Positions 8,630 through 17,440 of a DNA stretch of 64,000 nucleotides are shown in pieces. How positions within the stretch are numbered: the stretch's first letter is position 1; every line of letters starts with the position of its first letter. Both the position numbers and the translations under genes were made by a program. The stretch is from Atopobium sp034113385. GTDB taxonomy: Bacteria > Actinomycetota > Coriobacteriia > Coriobacteriales > Atopobiaceae. A model generated the notes under the pieces. It worked only from the letters and a program-made list of their open reading frames with translations, was not told the DNA's origin and ran no database searches. The stretch is taken from NCBI RefSeq assembly GCF_034113385.1, contig NZ_JAXEXL010000013.1, forward strand, positions 62,001-126,000, given 5' to 3'.

Positions 8630-9355
8630 ATGTCTTCGGATGTAAAAAAGATTTTGCTCGTAGAGGATGAGAAACCAATTCGTGATGCCGTTGCAGCCTA
8701 CCTAGAGCGTGAAGGCTACTGGGTTCGTGGTGTAGGCGATGGTCAGTCTGCTATGGAGGAGTTTGAGAAGCATAGCTTTGACCTTATCATCCTTGACCTT
8801 ATGCTTCCTAAGCTGTCGGGCGAGCGCGTATGCCATGCAATTCGTGACACTTCTGATGTGCCCATCATTATGCTTACCGCAAAGGGCGAGGTAGAAGATC
8901 GTATTGTTGGTCTTGAGCTGGGCGCAGATGACTACCTCATCAAGCCTTTCTCGCCTCGTGAGCTTGTAGCACGCGTGCGCGCACTATTGCGCCGTGCCCA
9001 TGCAGAAGCAGAGCCTCAGGTAGAAGTACTGGATTTTGGTAGCTTAGTAATTGATATTTCTGGTCATAAGGTAACTGTTGAGGGCGCTGAGATTGACCTT
9101 ACCGCATCTGAGTTTAAGCTGCTTACCACTTTGGCGCGCTATCCAGGACGTGTTTATACCCGTATGGAACTTGTCGAGAAAGTCTTGGGGTATGACTTTG
9201 AGGGCTATGAGCGCACCATTGACTCTCACGTTAAGAACCTGCGTGCCAAGCTTGGCGATGATCCTCGTTCGCCCCGTTGGTTGTATACCGTACATGGCGT
9301 AGGTTATCGCTTTGAGGGTGGCAACAAGGAAGCCGAAACCACAGACGAGAAGTAG
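8630..9355 (+). CDS. OmpR/PhoB-family response regulator
   Basis: The 241-residue product has a receiver domain (about 6-120) with acidic residues E12/D13, the phospho-acceptor D56 in LIILDLMLPK and the conserved lysine in DDYLIKPF. A winged-helix DNA-binding domain (about 135-230) ends in SPRWLYTVHGVGYRFEG, typical of OmpR/PhoB. The ATG at 8630 follows AAGAGGAG. The histidine kinase gene starts 3 bases after its stop, so this is a cognate pair. Target genes cannot be told from the window; the purine genes on either side are not obvious targets. Confidence 0.95.
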   Translation: MSSDVKKILLVEDEKPIRDAVAAYLEREGYWVRGVGDGQSAMEEFEKHSFDLIILDLMLPKLSGERVCHAIRDTSDVPIIMLTAKGEVEDRIVGLELGADDYLIKPFSPRELVARVRALLRRAHAEAEPQVEVLDFGSLVIDISGHKVTVEGAEIDLTASEFKLLTTLARYPGRVYTRMELVEKVLGYDFEGYERTIDSHVKNLRAKLGDDPRSPRWLYTVHGVGYRFEGGNKEAETTDEK

Positions 9356-9358
9356 TGC

Positions 9359-10879
9359 ATGGCTAATTTTGTAATAGGAAAAAGGGCTCGCCAGCAAAAT
9401 ATGGGCGAGTCCTTTTCTGACTCTAATAAAGGCGCCTGGAAGACAACTCGCCATGGCCAAAATACACGCGATACCTTTGGGACACGCCTCACCCTTGGTT
9501 TTTCTGCAACTGCCGTCATGAGCATTATTGTGTTGCTCGTGGTATTGGGTGTTGTTTGGGAGGCTCAATTCCAGCGGTATGCGCGCTCTAATATGGAGCG
9601 TGTAGCTGCGGCTACCGCTAACGTTCTTGCTCAAGAGTACGAGGCTGCGGGTGATGTTTGGACACATGATGTATTAGCATCGGTTGGTACTACCGTTGGT
9701 TACTCTACCGATGTGGGTGTGCAAGTTCTTAACAAGGACGGCATGATTATTTACCTCAATGACAAGGTTGGTCGCACAGGTTCTACCGTGCCCGCACTCA
9801 ATTCTAAAGACGGAAATAACGTGGTGTCTGCTGACATTATTACGTCTGATAACGCCAAAGCCGGTGAGGTTCGTATTTGGGTTAATGGTTCAGACACGTT
9901 TCTTACCAAGAATGATGCAGACTTTCGTACCAATTCGTATATGGCAATTGGTTTGGCTGCAGTCATCGCCGTACTTATCGCCAGTGTGATAGGCTACCTT
10001 ATTTCTCGTGGCTTTGCGGAGCCTATTCGCAGGATTACCTCTACGGCGCGCCTTATTCGTAATGGTGAGCTGTCTGCACGCAGCGGATTGACGGGCAAGG
10101 ATGAGATTGGCCAACTGGGAGAAACCTTTGATGACATGGCCACCTCTCTCGAGAAGGACTTGCAGCTGGAGCGTCGTCTTACCAACGATGTAGCCCATGA
10201 GTTACGCACGCCACTTATGGCGATGCTTGCTACCGTTGAGGCCATGCAAGATGGTGTGCTGCCGCGCGATGATGATCGTTTGGAGACCTTGGCATCTGAA
10301 ACTCGACGTCTTTCTCGTCTGGTAAGCGCCATGCTTACGCTCTCACGCATGGAAAACGGCACTGCAAAGATGAACCCCACAAAGACGGAATTAGTTGGGT
10401 TGGTACGCGGCATTGTTTCCAGTCAAGAACAGTTATTTGCCGATAAGGAATTGCGCTTGCGCTTTGTAACACAAGCGCCTAAAGAAGAAGTATATGCCGA
10501 GGTTGATCGTGACATGATTAACCAAGCGGTCATTAATTTTATGTCTAATGCGCTGCGGTATACCCCTGAAGGTGGATGGGTTGTTGTAGAAGTGGGTCAA
10601 GACCGTAACGATGTATGGATTGCTGTTTCTGATACGGGCATTGGCATTGCAAAAGAAGATTTGTCTCGCGTGTTTAGTCGCTTTTGGCGTTCTGATGCTA
10701 GTCGTGAGCGCGTTTCGGGTGGACTTGGTGTTGGTATGGCGGTTACCAAAGAAATCGCAGATAGGCACCATGGATATATTTCGGTAGAATCGGAGCTTGG
10801 CAAGGGGACTACATTTACGTTACATCTTCCGCGTGAGTATCGTCCTACTGAACTTCCGTCCGCTACAATAGACGAATAG
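9359..10879 (+). CDS. Sensor histidine kinase with HAMP domain
   Basis: The 506-residue partner of the preceding regulator. Seen: a polar cytoplasmic N-terminus of about 45 aa, TM1 (about 46-68), an extracellular sensor domain (about 70-188), TM2 (about 192-214), a HAMP linker, a HisKA dimerisation domain with phospho-acceptor H280 in DVAHELRTPL, and a HATPase domain with N box NQAVINFMSNALRYTP, DTGIGI and GGLGVGMAV. The extracellular domain predicts sensing of an outside or envelope signal. The start overlaps the region right after the regulator stop, with a weak ribosome-binding site, which fits translational coupling. Confidence 0.94.
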   Translation: MANFVIGKRARQQNMGESFSDSNKGAWKTTRHGQNTRDTFGTRLTLGFSATAVMSIIVLLVVLGVVWEAQFQRYARSNMERVAAATANVLAQEYEAAGDVWTHDVLASVGTTVGYSTDVGVQVLNKDGMIIYLNDKVGRTGSTVPALNSKDGNNVVSADIITSDNAKAGEVRIWVNGSDTFLTKNDADFRTNSYMAIGLAAVIAVLIASVIGYLISRGFAEPIRRITSTARLIRNGELSARSGLTGKDEIGQLGETFDDMATSLEKDLQLERRLTNDVAHELRTPLMAMLATVEAMQDGVLPRDDDRLETLASETRRLSRLVSAMLTLSRMENGTAKMNPTKTELVGLVRGIVSSQEQLFADKELRLRFVTQAPKEEVYAEVDRDMINQAVINFMSNALRYTPEGGWVVVEVGQDRNDVWIAVSDTGIGIAKEDLSRVFSRFWRSDASRERVSGGLGVGMAVTKEIADRHHGYISVESELGKGTTFTLHLPREYRPTELPSATIDE

Positions 10880-10932
10880 GCTCAACCGAGCTTATCAACA
10901 GTCAATGCGTATAACGCGTAAGGAGATGGCAA

Positions 10933-11829
10933 ATGTCAGCTATGGACATGCGTCCCGATTCTCACGGCAAGGTTCGTGACATCTACGATTGTGGTGATAC
11001 GCTGCTTATGGTGGCAAGTGACCGCATCAGTGCTTTTGACTTTATTCTGCCCGACGAGATTCCCTTTAAGGGAGAAATCCTTACGCGTATTTCGGCCTTT
11101 TGGTTTAACAAGTTTGCAGACCTGATTCCTCATCACCTTATAACCATGGACACAGCTCAGTTTCCTAAGGACTACGAGCAGTATGCCGAGTATCTTACTG
11201 GCCGTGCCATGCTGGTTCATAAGGCCAAGACTATTCCTATTGAATGTATTGTGCGTGGCTATCTTACCGGCTCTGGCAAGAAGACCTATGACGAGAATGG
11301 CACGGTTTGCGGCATTGAGCTGCCCGATGGTCTGATTGAAGCATCTAAGTTGCCTGAGCCTATCTTTACGCCTTCTACCAAGGCAGAGCTGGGCGATCAT
11401 GATGAAAATATCTCGTTTGAGCAATGCTGTGAAATTGTTGGCACAGATTTGGCAACGCAGATTCGTGATGCATCTTTGGCAATTTATAAGGCAGCTTCAG
11501 ACTATGCTGCTACGCGTGGCATTATAATTGCAGATACTAAGTTTGAGTTTGGTGTCATTGATGGTAAGCTCACACTTATTGACGAAGCTCTTACTCCAGA
11601 TTCCAGCCGTTTTTGGCCTGCGGATAGCTATGAGCCTGGCAAGGTTCAGCCAAGCTATGACAAGCAGTATGTTCGCGATTGGCTCAAGGCAAACTGGGAT
11701 ATGACTGGCGAGGCACCCCATTTGCCAGCCGAGGTGCTTGAGGGCACGTCATCTCGTTACCAAGAAGCCTATGAAATTATTACGGGTCAGAAGTTTGTCC
11801 CTATGAAGGAGTCACATGTCTTGGCGTGA
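10933..11829 (+). CDS. purC: SAICAR synthetase
   Basis: The 298-residue product ligates aspartate to CAIR with ATP in purine synthesis. Seen: the ATP-grasp-like N-terminus HGKVRDIYDCGDTLLMVASD, SAFDFILPDEIPFKG, IECIVRGYLTGSG, and IIADTKFEFG with LIDEALTPDSSRFWP near the C-terminus. The ATG at 10933 follows AAGGAGAT. Its product is the substrate of PurB, encoded upstream at 5982. The next gene overlaps its 3' end by 14 bases. Confidence 0.97.
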   Translation: MSAMDMRPDSHGKVRDIYDCGDTLLMVASDRISAFDFILPDEIPFKGEILTRISAFWFNKFADLIPHHLITMDTAQFPKDYEQYAEYLTGRAMLVHKAKTIPIECIVRGYLTGSGKKTYDENGTVCGIELPDGLIEASKLPEPIFTPSTKAELGDHDENISFEQCCEIVGTDLATQIRDASLAIYKAASDYAATRGIIIADTKFEFGVIDGKLTLIDEALTPDSSRFWPADSYEPGKVQPSYDKQYVRDWLKANWDMTGEAPHLPAEVLEGTSSRYQEAYEIITGQKFVPMKESHVLA

Positions 11830-12460
11830 TATAGTGCAAGGAGCTCGTGAGGAGTTTGAGTCATCGCGTGCTGTTTCTACAAAGGCAGAGAAACCCGCTG
11901 TGGATGAGGAGCAAAACTCATCAAGCGGTGTCATGAAACGTTCTGTTGCTCGGGCAAAACCTGCACGTGAAGCAGCTTCTGGCGTGCGTGTTGTTGCTGC
12001 GGGTAATGGTAAGGCTTACAAAAAGTCTAGCTCAACAGCCCATCTTACTAAGGAGCAGCGCAAGGAAGTCCGTCGCCAAGAAAATGATGCGCGCGATCGT
12101 ATGGTAGCCGCTGCCAACATTGTGCTTAACAAGAATGAAGAATACCGCCGTAAGCGTAGGCTTTGGTGGATACTTATTATTGTTGGCTTGGTAAGCACCG
12201 CTTTTTCTTTTGCCCTTATGTATTTGTCGCCCAAGGGAGCTTCTGCAGACTTTAGTACGCTTTGGGGTAAGGGGTCTTTAGTCACACTTGTTATTGCATA
12301 TGCTGGCATTATTGCTGCATTCGTATATGATCATATTCGCATTCGTCCTTTGCGTAATTTGGCAGATTCTCGCGTGCGTGGCATGAGCGCCAAGAAGATA
12401 GATTCCATCATCAAGGATGATATTGCCGAGCAAGAAGCAAAGGGCCGCAAGAAAAAGTAG
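11816..12460 (+). CDS. Two-TM membrane protein with charged N-terminus, 214 aa
   Basis: It starts inside the end of purC (ATG at 11816, AAGGA upstream), so it is co-translated with it. The first 110 residues are polar and likely disordered and coiled-coil (KEQRKEVRRQENDARDRMVAAANIV). Two hydrophobic helices follow (LWWILIIVGLVSTAFSFALMYL and LVTLVIAYAGIIAAFVYDHI), then a basic tail rich in Lys. No enzyme motif is visible. I do not recognise the family. Confidence 0.75.
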   Translation: MSWRDIVQGAREEFESSRAVSTKAEKPAVDEEQNSSSGVMKRSVARAKPAREAASGVRVVAAGNGKAYKKSSSTAHLTKEQRKEVRRQENDARDRMVAAANIVLNKNEEYRRKRRLWWILIIVGLVSTAFSFALMYLSPKGASADFSTLWGKGSLVTLVIAYAGIIAAFVYDHIRIRPLRNLADSRVRGMSAKKIDSIIKDDIAEQEAKGRKKK

Positions 12461-12541
12461 TCTTGTGGACACGGGTATGTGCACCACATCTACTCTGTGC
12501 ATGATGTAGAATGTGCATGCACGCTATACGTGCTGTATAAC

Positions 12542-12617
12542 GCCCTCGTAGCTCAGGGGATAGAGCACAGGTTTCCTAAACCTGGTGTCGGCGGTTCGAA
12601 TCCGTCCGGGGGCACCA
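12542..12617 (+). tRNA. tRNA-Arg (CCT)
   Basis: Acceptor GCCCTCG pairs CGGGGGC; anticodon loop TTCCTAA gives CCT; T arm GCGGTTCGAATCCGT; CCA encoded. TAGAAT and a GTGCATGCAC palindrome lie upstream at 12507-12522. Confidence 0.95.
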
Positions 12618-12626
12618 AGCTCATAA

Positions 12627-12655
12627 AAAAGCCGGGTATTACGCCCGGCTTTTGT
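12627..12655 (+). terminator. Terminator between tRNA-Arg and the PASTA kinase gene
   Basis: Stem AAGCCGGG / CCCGGCTT with a 7-nt loop, flanked by an A run on the left and a T run on the right. It can act on both strands and separates the convergent tRNA and kinase operon. Confidence 0.8.
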
Positions 12656-12683
12656 CTTATAAAGAGACTTGTAGAAAGATGTC

Positions 12684-14519
12684 TTACGGTGTACCGCTTG
12701 AATCTGAATCACTTGTATCAGACCCGGGTTTCTTAGTATCTGAATTCGTAGTATTTGTATTAGAGTTGTCGGGCTTGTTGTTGTCGGTACTGGTAGAAGG
12801 CTTGGGGCCATTAGAGACTACGAGGTTAATCTTGCTGCCTTTAGCTACACTTCCGGTAGGAGAAGCAGAGATAACACAACCAGAGGGGATAGAGTTGCTA
12901 TAGTTGTAGCTTATATCACCTACAGCTAAGCCAAGGGTAGTGAGAGAGCTCTTTGCATTTTCCAAAGAGGCGCCCTGTAAAGCGGGAACAGGTACTTCAT
13001 TTGCGCCAAGAGAGATTTGATACGTTACCGTATCGCCTTCTTTTGCAGTAGAACCAGCAACAGGTGTTTGTGCTGCAATATGGCCATTTTGAATATCATT
13101 GGAATGTACAGATTCGCCCGCTTGAGCCTTAAGACCAACAGCACTTAGTGCTGCCTCTGCTTCTGCAGGTGTCATGTTAGACAAGTCTGGCACTTTAACC
13201 TTGGATGCAGGCTCGGCACCCTTAGAAATTATGAGGTTAATTTTAGTACCCTTTACTGCTGTTTTGCTCGAGTTAGGGTCTTGATCAATAACCTTACCTT
13301 GCTCAACGCTGTTAGAGTATTCCTCTTTAATACTACCTACCTCAAAGAACTTGGTATTGTTAATCTGTTGTATTGCTTGCTCTTGAGTGAGGTTAAGCAA
13401 ATTGGGTACTTTTTGCATCTGAGAAGATTGGTTGCCAAAGAGTTGCCATGCAGCAAAAAGAGCAACAGCGGCGGCAACAATTACACCCATGGTAATAAAC
13501 ATAATATTGCGACGCTTTTTTGCACGACTGGCAGCTTGCTCAGTTGCAGACTCCATGGGAGAAGAGGAGCTGCGATTAGCGCTATTTGCACTTGGCCGAT
13601 TAGCAGCAGGAATTAAAGGAGTAGCCATATGCATGGTTTGGGTTGCATTATTGCTGCTAGCTGCAGCGCCCATAACAGAGGTTGCATCGGCAACAGCAGA
13701 CATACGCCCAGCAAGATAATCACGCAATACGCGAGAAAGCTCATCTGCAGATTGGAAGCGCGCAGCAGAATCTTTTTGCATACACTTAAGGATGATGCTT
13801 TCTAGCTGCTGATCTACTCGAGGATTGATTTGACTGGGCGCAACGGGCTGCTCGTTAACTTGCTTGAGCGCAACAGAAATAGCATCGTCACCTTCAAAAG
13901 GTACACGACCAGTAGCTGCCTCATACATTACAATACCCAGCGAGTAGATATCAGAGGTAGGCCCTAGAACCTTACCCTGGGTTTGCTCGGGAGAAACATA
14001 ATGAGCGGTACCCAAGACGTTATTATCGGTAGTAAGATGGCTGTTCTTTGCACGAGCAATACCAAAGTCCATGACCTTAATATTGCCATCGGGCTGCACC
14101 ATAATGTTTTGTGGCTTGATGTCACGGTGGATAATGTCATGACGGTGAGCTACCGATAAGGCCTGTGAGATCTGCGAGCCAATTTGTGCTACCTTGCGGC
14201 AATCCAGGGCACCATGCTTGCGAATGCCACTCTTAAGGTCAGTTCCATGCAAGTATTCCATGACAATGTAGTAGGTATCGCCATCTTTACCCCAGTCATA
14301 TACCGACACAATGTAGGGGGATTGTAAAGCGGCAGCAGCCTGTGCTTCCTGCTTAAAGCGCGCAGCAAAGGAGTGGTCTGCTGCATATTGAGGAAGCATG
14401 GTCTTGATTGCTACAGTTCTACCAAGCACGTTATCAAGGCCGCGATACACAATCGCCATGCCTCCCGTGCCTATTTTGTCTTGGACCGTGTAACGGCCAC
14501 CAAGAACAGTTGATGGCAT
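12684..14519 (-). CDS. pknB: PASTA-domain Ser/Thr protein kinase (PknB/Stk type)
   Basis: The 611-residue membrane kinase has a Hanks-type catalytic domain (about 8-270) with glycine loop GTGGMAIVYRG, HRDIKPQNIMV and DFGIA, then a linker, one membrane helix (about 345-367, IMFITMGVIVAAAVALFAAW) and three extracellular PASTA repeats beginning near KVPNLLNLT, VKVPDLSNMT and VPVPALQGAS, ending in a Ser/Thr/Asp-rich tail. PASTA repeats bind peptidoglycan fragments, so this kinase links wall status to cytoplasmic phosphorylation. I chose the ATG at 14519 because GGGAG lies 8 bases before it; an ATG at 14531 is also in frame. It is the last gene of the six-gene wall operon. Confidence 0.95.
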   Translation of the reverse strand: MPSTVLGGRYTVQDKIGTGGMAIVYRGLDNVLGRTVAIKTMLPQYAADHSFAARFKQEAQAAAALQSPYIVSVYDWGKDGDTYYIVMEYLHGTDLKSGIRKHGALDCRKVAQIGSQISQALSVAHRHDIIHRDIKPQNIMVQPDGNIKVMDFGIARAKNSHLTTDNNVLGTAHYVSPEQTQGKVLGPTSDIYSLGIVMYEAATGRVPFEGDDAISVALKQVNEQPVAPSQINPRVDQQLESIILKCMQKDSAARFQSADELSRVLRDYLAGRMSAVADATSVMGAAASSNNATQTMHMATPLIPAANRPSANSANRSSSSPMESATEQAASRAKKRRNIMFITMGVIVAAAVALFAAWQLFGNQSSQMQKVPNLLNLTQEQAIQQINNTKFFEVGSIKEEYSNSVEQGKVIDQDPNSSKTAVKGTKINLIISKGAEPASKVKVPDLSNMTPAEAEAALSAVGLKAQAGESVHSNDIQNGHIAAQTPVAGSTAKEGDTVTYQISLGANEVPVPALQGASLENAKSSLTTLGLAVGDISYNYSNSIPSGCVISASPTGSVAKGSKINLVVSNGPKPSTSTDNNKPDNSNTNTTNSDTKKPGSDTSDSDSSGTP

Positions 14520-14596
14520 TTTTTCTCCCATCCCGCTTAAGTGCGTTTAAAGTACAATTCCAATCCGTGTGCGGGGATATACCCCTAGTGTAACGG

Positions 14597-17440
14597 TTAT
14601 GCGCCCTCCGATTGAGCCTGAAGTGCACGCGTCAAAACTTTTCCTGCAAGTTGCGCCGCAAGACCCTCAATATCTTCATTACTGGCGCCCTCAACACAAA
14701 TAGAAATTGCGATAGTGGGCTTATCATACGGAGCAAATCCAATAAACAACGAGTTAATCTTGTTATTACCAACTTGTGCGGTACCTGTTTTACCAGCAAC
14801 CTTTACGCCCGATACCTGAGCTGCTGTGCCAGTTCCACTGGTTACAACGTCGAGCATGGCTTCCTTAAGGGATTGAGCCGTGCCAGAAGAGATTGCTTGT
14901 CCTAAGGACTTGGTGGTGGAGCTGGTAGTAGTGGCTCCTTCTGGCGATAAAATCTTGGAAACTAGATAGGGGTTTTGGACAATGCCTCCGTTTGCAATGG
15001 CGGCTGCAATGACAGCATTTTGCATAACGGTGGATTGAGGACCAGCAGGGCTATTGTGCTCACCAACTGGCTGGCCACAGGCTGCCCAAGCAGTTTCCCA
15101 TTCTGTCATCTCTGCTGGGACAGGCATAACAGATGAGACAGACGAGAAGTCCTGACCGAGCTTAGTTTCAAAGCCAAAACTCTTGGCATAAGAGACAAGA
15201 CGGTCAGATCCAATCTTGGTACCAAGCTGTCCAAATGCGGTGTTAGAGGATACGGCAAGCGCCTTTTGGAGGCTAATGGTGCCATAGTCTACGTCATGAT
15301 CATTGGTGACCTTGGCATTGCCAATATCCATAGAAGCAGGAGCTTCGATAGTCGTATCTAACGTGGCAGCTCCAGAATCTAGGGCGGCTGCTAAAGAAAC
15401 TACCTTAAAGATGGAGCCTGGCGCATAACGGACTTGCGTGGCGCGATTAAGCAAGGCACCCGAGCCGTTATCGTTGGCGATAAGTTCACCGATTTTCTCG
15501 TAAGTAAACGTAGGAGAGCTCGCACTAGCTAAAATGGCGCCCGTATTGGGGTCGAGGATAACAACGGAACCAATGCGTCCAGCCAAGGCATCTTCTGCCG
15601 CTTGTTGCATGCGTGAATCGATGGTTAGTACGGCAGTATTACCAGGAACGTGGGCGCCAGATAAGGAATACAGCGCACTTAACCAGTTTGAATAATCAGC
15701 ATGCCCCGTCAGCGTTTCATTGAGTGAGGCTTCTACACCAGTGGTGCCATAGCGTGTGGAGAGATAGCCTACCGTATGTGCCGCCATAGTTCCCGCAGGA
15801 TAGCTGCGCTGATAGGTGCCATCAGCTTGCTTAACGCTTTCTGCCAGTGTCTTGCCATCGGATGTGAGGATGGCACCACGCTGAACATAAGCACTTTTTG
15901 CAATGGTGTGGTTGTTGCCAGGTTTGTTTTGATACTGTGTAGCCTGAATAACCTGAACATACGTAAGGTTTGCAATGAGAAGGGCAAACAATAACGTAAA
16001 GGTACGAATCAGCAGAGTAAGACGGTTTCCTAAAGCCACGCGGCCAAGCACACCGGATTCAGGTGTTTGCAAGCCAAAGCTTCCACGCACATGACTGCCA
16101 TGAGCTACTGAGGCAAAGCGTTTGCCTGTCTGCTTAATGGTTCCGCTGCCCTGAAGTTCTTCGTTGCGGCCCGTGGCCTCATCGCCTGCTCGTAAAATAA
16201 GGCCAATAATAATAAAACTCGAAAGCAAAGAGCTGCCGCCCTGACTAATAAAGGGTAGTGTTACGCCAGTGAGCGGCATGAAGCGCGTAACGCCTGCAAC
16301 AATCAAGAATGCTTGAAATGACAAAGACGTAATCAGACCAACGGTGGTAAAGGCGGCCATATCAGATTTAGCGCGTGCAGCTGTTGCGCAGGCACGAACG
16401 GCAAGCAAAATGTAAAGCAGCAAAATTGCGGCGCCGCCCAAAAGACCCATTTCCTCACCAAGCGCCGAGAAAATAAAGTCAGATTCTACAACAGGAATAA
16501 GACCAGGCATGCCGCGTCCAATGCCCGTACCAATCATGCCGCCATCTGCCAGTGAGTACAAAGACTGAACGATTTGCAGACCTTTGCCAGAAGGATCTTT
16601 CCAAGGGTCGAGCCAAATATCTACACGAACACGTACGTGCGAGAAAAGATGGTAGCACGCAAAGGCACCAAGAGAAAGAAGCACTATAGAGACTATGACA
16701 TACGACATGCGTCCCGTTGTAACGTAGAGCATAACTACAAAAATGGTGAAGAATAACAGGGCACTTCCTAGGTCACGTTCAAAAATAACAACCAATAGGC
16801 TAATACCCCACATAATAAAGACAGGGGCAAGCATGCGCAGACGAGGGATAGCTAAAGGACCAATGTGTTTGGTGGAGGCACTTAAAAGCTCACGATTATC
16901 GGCAAAATAACTTGCCAGGAACAATACCACCAATATCTTGGCAATCTCGCCCGGTTGGAATGAGAAAGGTCCAAGAGAAAGCCAGAGCTTAGAACCGCCT
17001 TTCTCGGTACCAATAAGCATGGGGAGCAGTAAGAGAGCAACGCCCACAATGCCAATGGTGAACTTATATTTACTTAAGCCTTCGAGACTGGGAACAGCAA
17101 TCAACACCGCTATCATGGCTGCAATAGAGACAAACAGCCAAATGAGCTGATTGGTTGCAAGATTAGGCGCGAGGCGCGTTACAAACGTAATGCCCGTACC
17201 CGAAAGCAAAAAAACAATGGGCAGCAGGGCAGGGTCTGCCTCGGGAGCATATATGCGAATAGCAACATGTGAGATGGCAAACGCAACAAACAGCGCAAGC
17301 GGAACAGTGAGCGTAGAGAGACTTACCGTAAGATGGGCATTAAGGATGTACAAGGCATACAGCAAAATTACGGGAATAGCAGCCAAACCAAGCAATAACA
17401 GTTCGGTTGTGCGCCTTGAAGGTCCAGAAATTGTTGGCAT
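14597..17440 (-). CDS. RodA/FtsW glycosyltransferase fused to a penicillin-binding transpeptidase
   Basis: One 947-residue frame carries two proteins that mycobacteria encode as adjacent rodA and pbpA. Residues 1 to about 430 are a polytopic SEDS protein with FERDLGSALLFF, VESDFIFSALGEEMGLLGG and FISQGGSSLLSSFIIIG. A linker and one helix (about 482-505) follow. The rest is a class B PBP: YVQRGAILTSDG, active-site S676 in APGSIFKV, SSN in AVSSNTAFG, and KTG in VAGKTGTAQV. The SEDS part polymerises glycan strands from lipid II; the transpeptidase cross-links them. The start ATG directly follows the phosphatase stop (TAAATG). The frame shows no interruption in the linker, so the fusion looks real. 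Confidence 0.93.
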   Translation of the reverse strand: MPTISGPSRRTTELLLLGLAAIPVILLYALYILNAHLTVSLSTLTVPLALFVAFAISHVAIRIYAPEADPALLPIVFLLSGTGITFVTRLAPNLATNQLIWLFVSIAAMIAVLIAVPSLEGLSKYKFTIGIVGVALLLLPMLIGTEKGGSKLWLSLGPFSFQPGEIAKILVVLFLASYFADNRELLSASTKHIGPLAIPRLRMLAPVFIMWGISLLVVIFERDLGSALLFFTIFVVMLYVTTGRMSYVIVSIVLLSLGAFACYHLFSHVRVRVDIWLDPWKDPSGKGLQIVQSLYSLADGGMIGTGIGRGMPGLIPVVESDFIFSALGEEMGLLGGAAILLLYILLAVRACATAARAKSDMAAFTTVGLITSLSFQAFLIVAGVTRFMPLTGVTLPFISQGGSSLLSSFIIIGLILRAGDEATGRNEELQGSGTIKQTGKRFASVAHGSHVRGSFGLQTPESGVLGRVALGNRLTLLIRTFTLLFALLIANLTYVQVIQATQYQNKPGNNHTIAKSAYVQRGAILTSDGKTLAESVKQADGTYQRSYPAGTMAAHTVGYLSTRYGTTGVEASLNETLTGHADYSNWLSALYSLSGAHVPGNTAVLTIDSRMQQAAEDALAGRIGSVVILDPNTGAILASASSPTFTYEKIGELIANDNGSGALLNRATQVRYAPGSIFKVVSLAAALDSGAATLDTTIEAPASMDIGNAKVTNDHDVDYGTISLQKALAVSSNTAFGQLGTKIGSDRLVSYAKSFGFETKLGQDFSSVSSVMPVPAEMTEWETAWAACGQPVGEHNSPAGPQSTVMQNAVIAAAIANGGIVQNPYLVSKILSPEGATTTSSTTKSLGQAISSGTAQSLKEAMLDVVTSGTGTAAQVSGVKVAGKTGTAQVGNNKINSLFIGFAPYDKPTIAISICVEGASNEDIEGLAAQLAGKVLTRALQAQSEGA

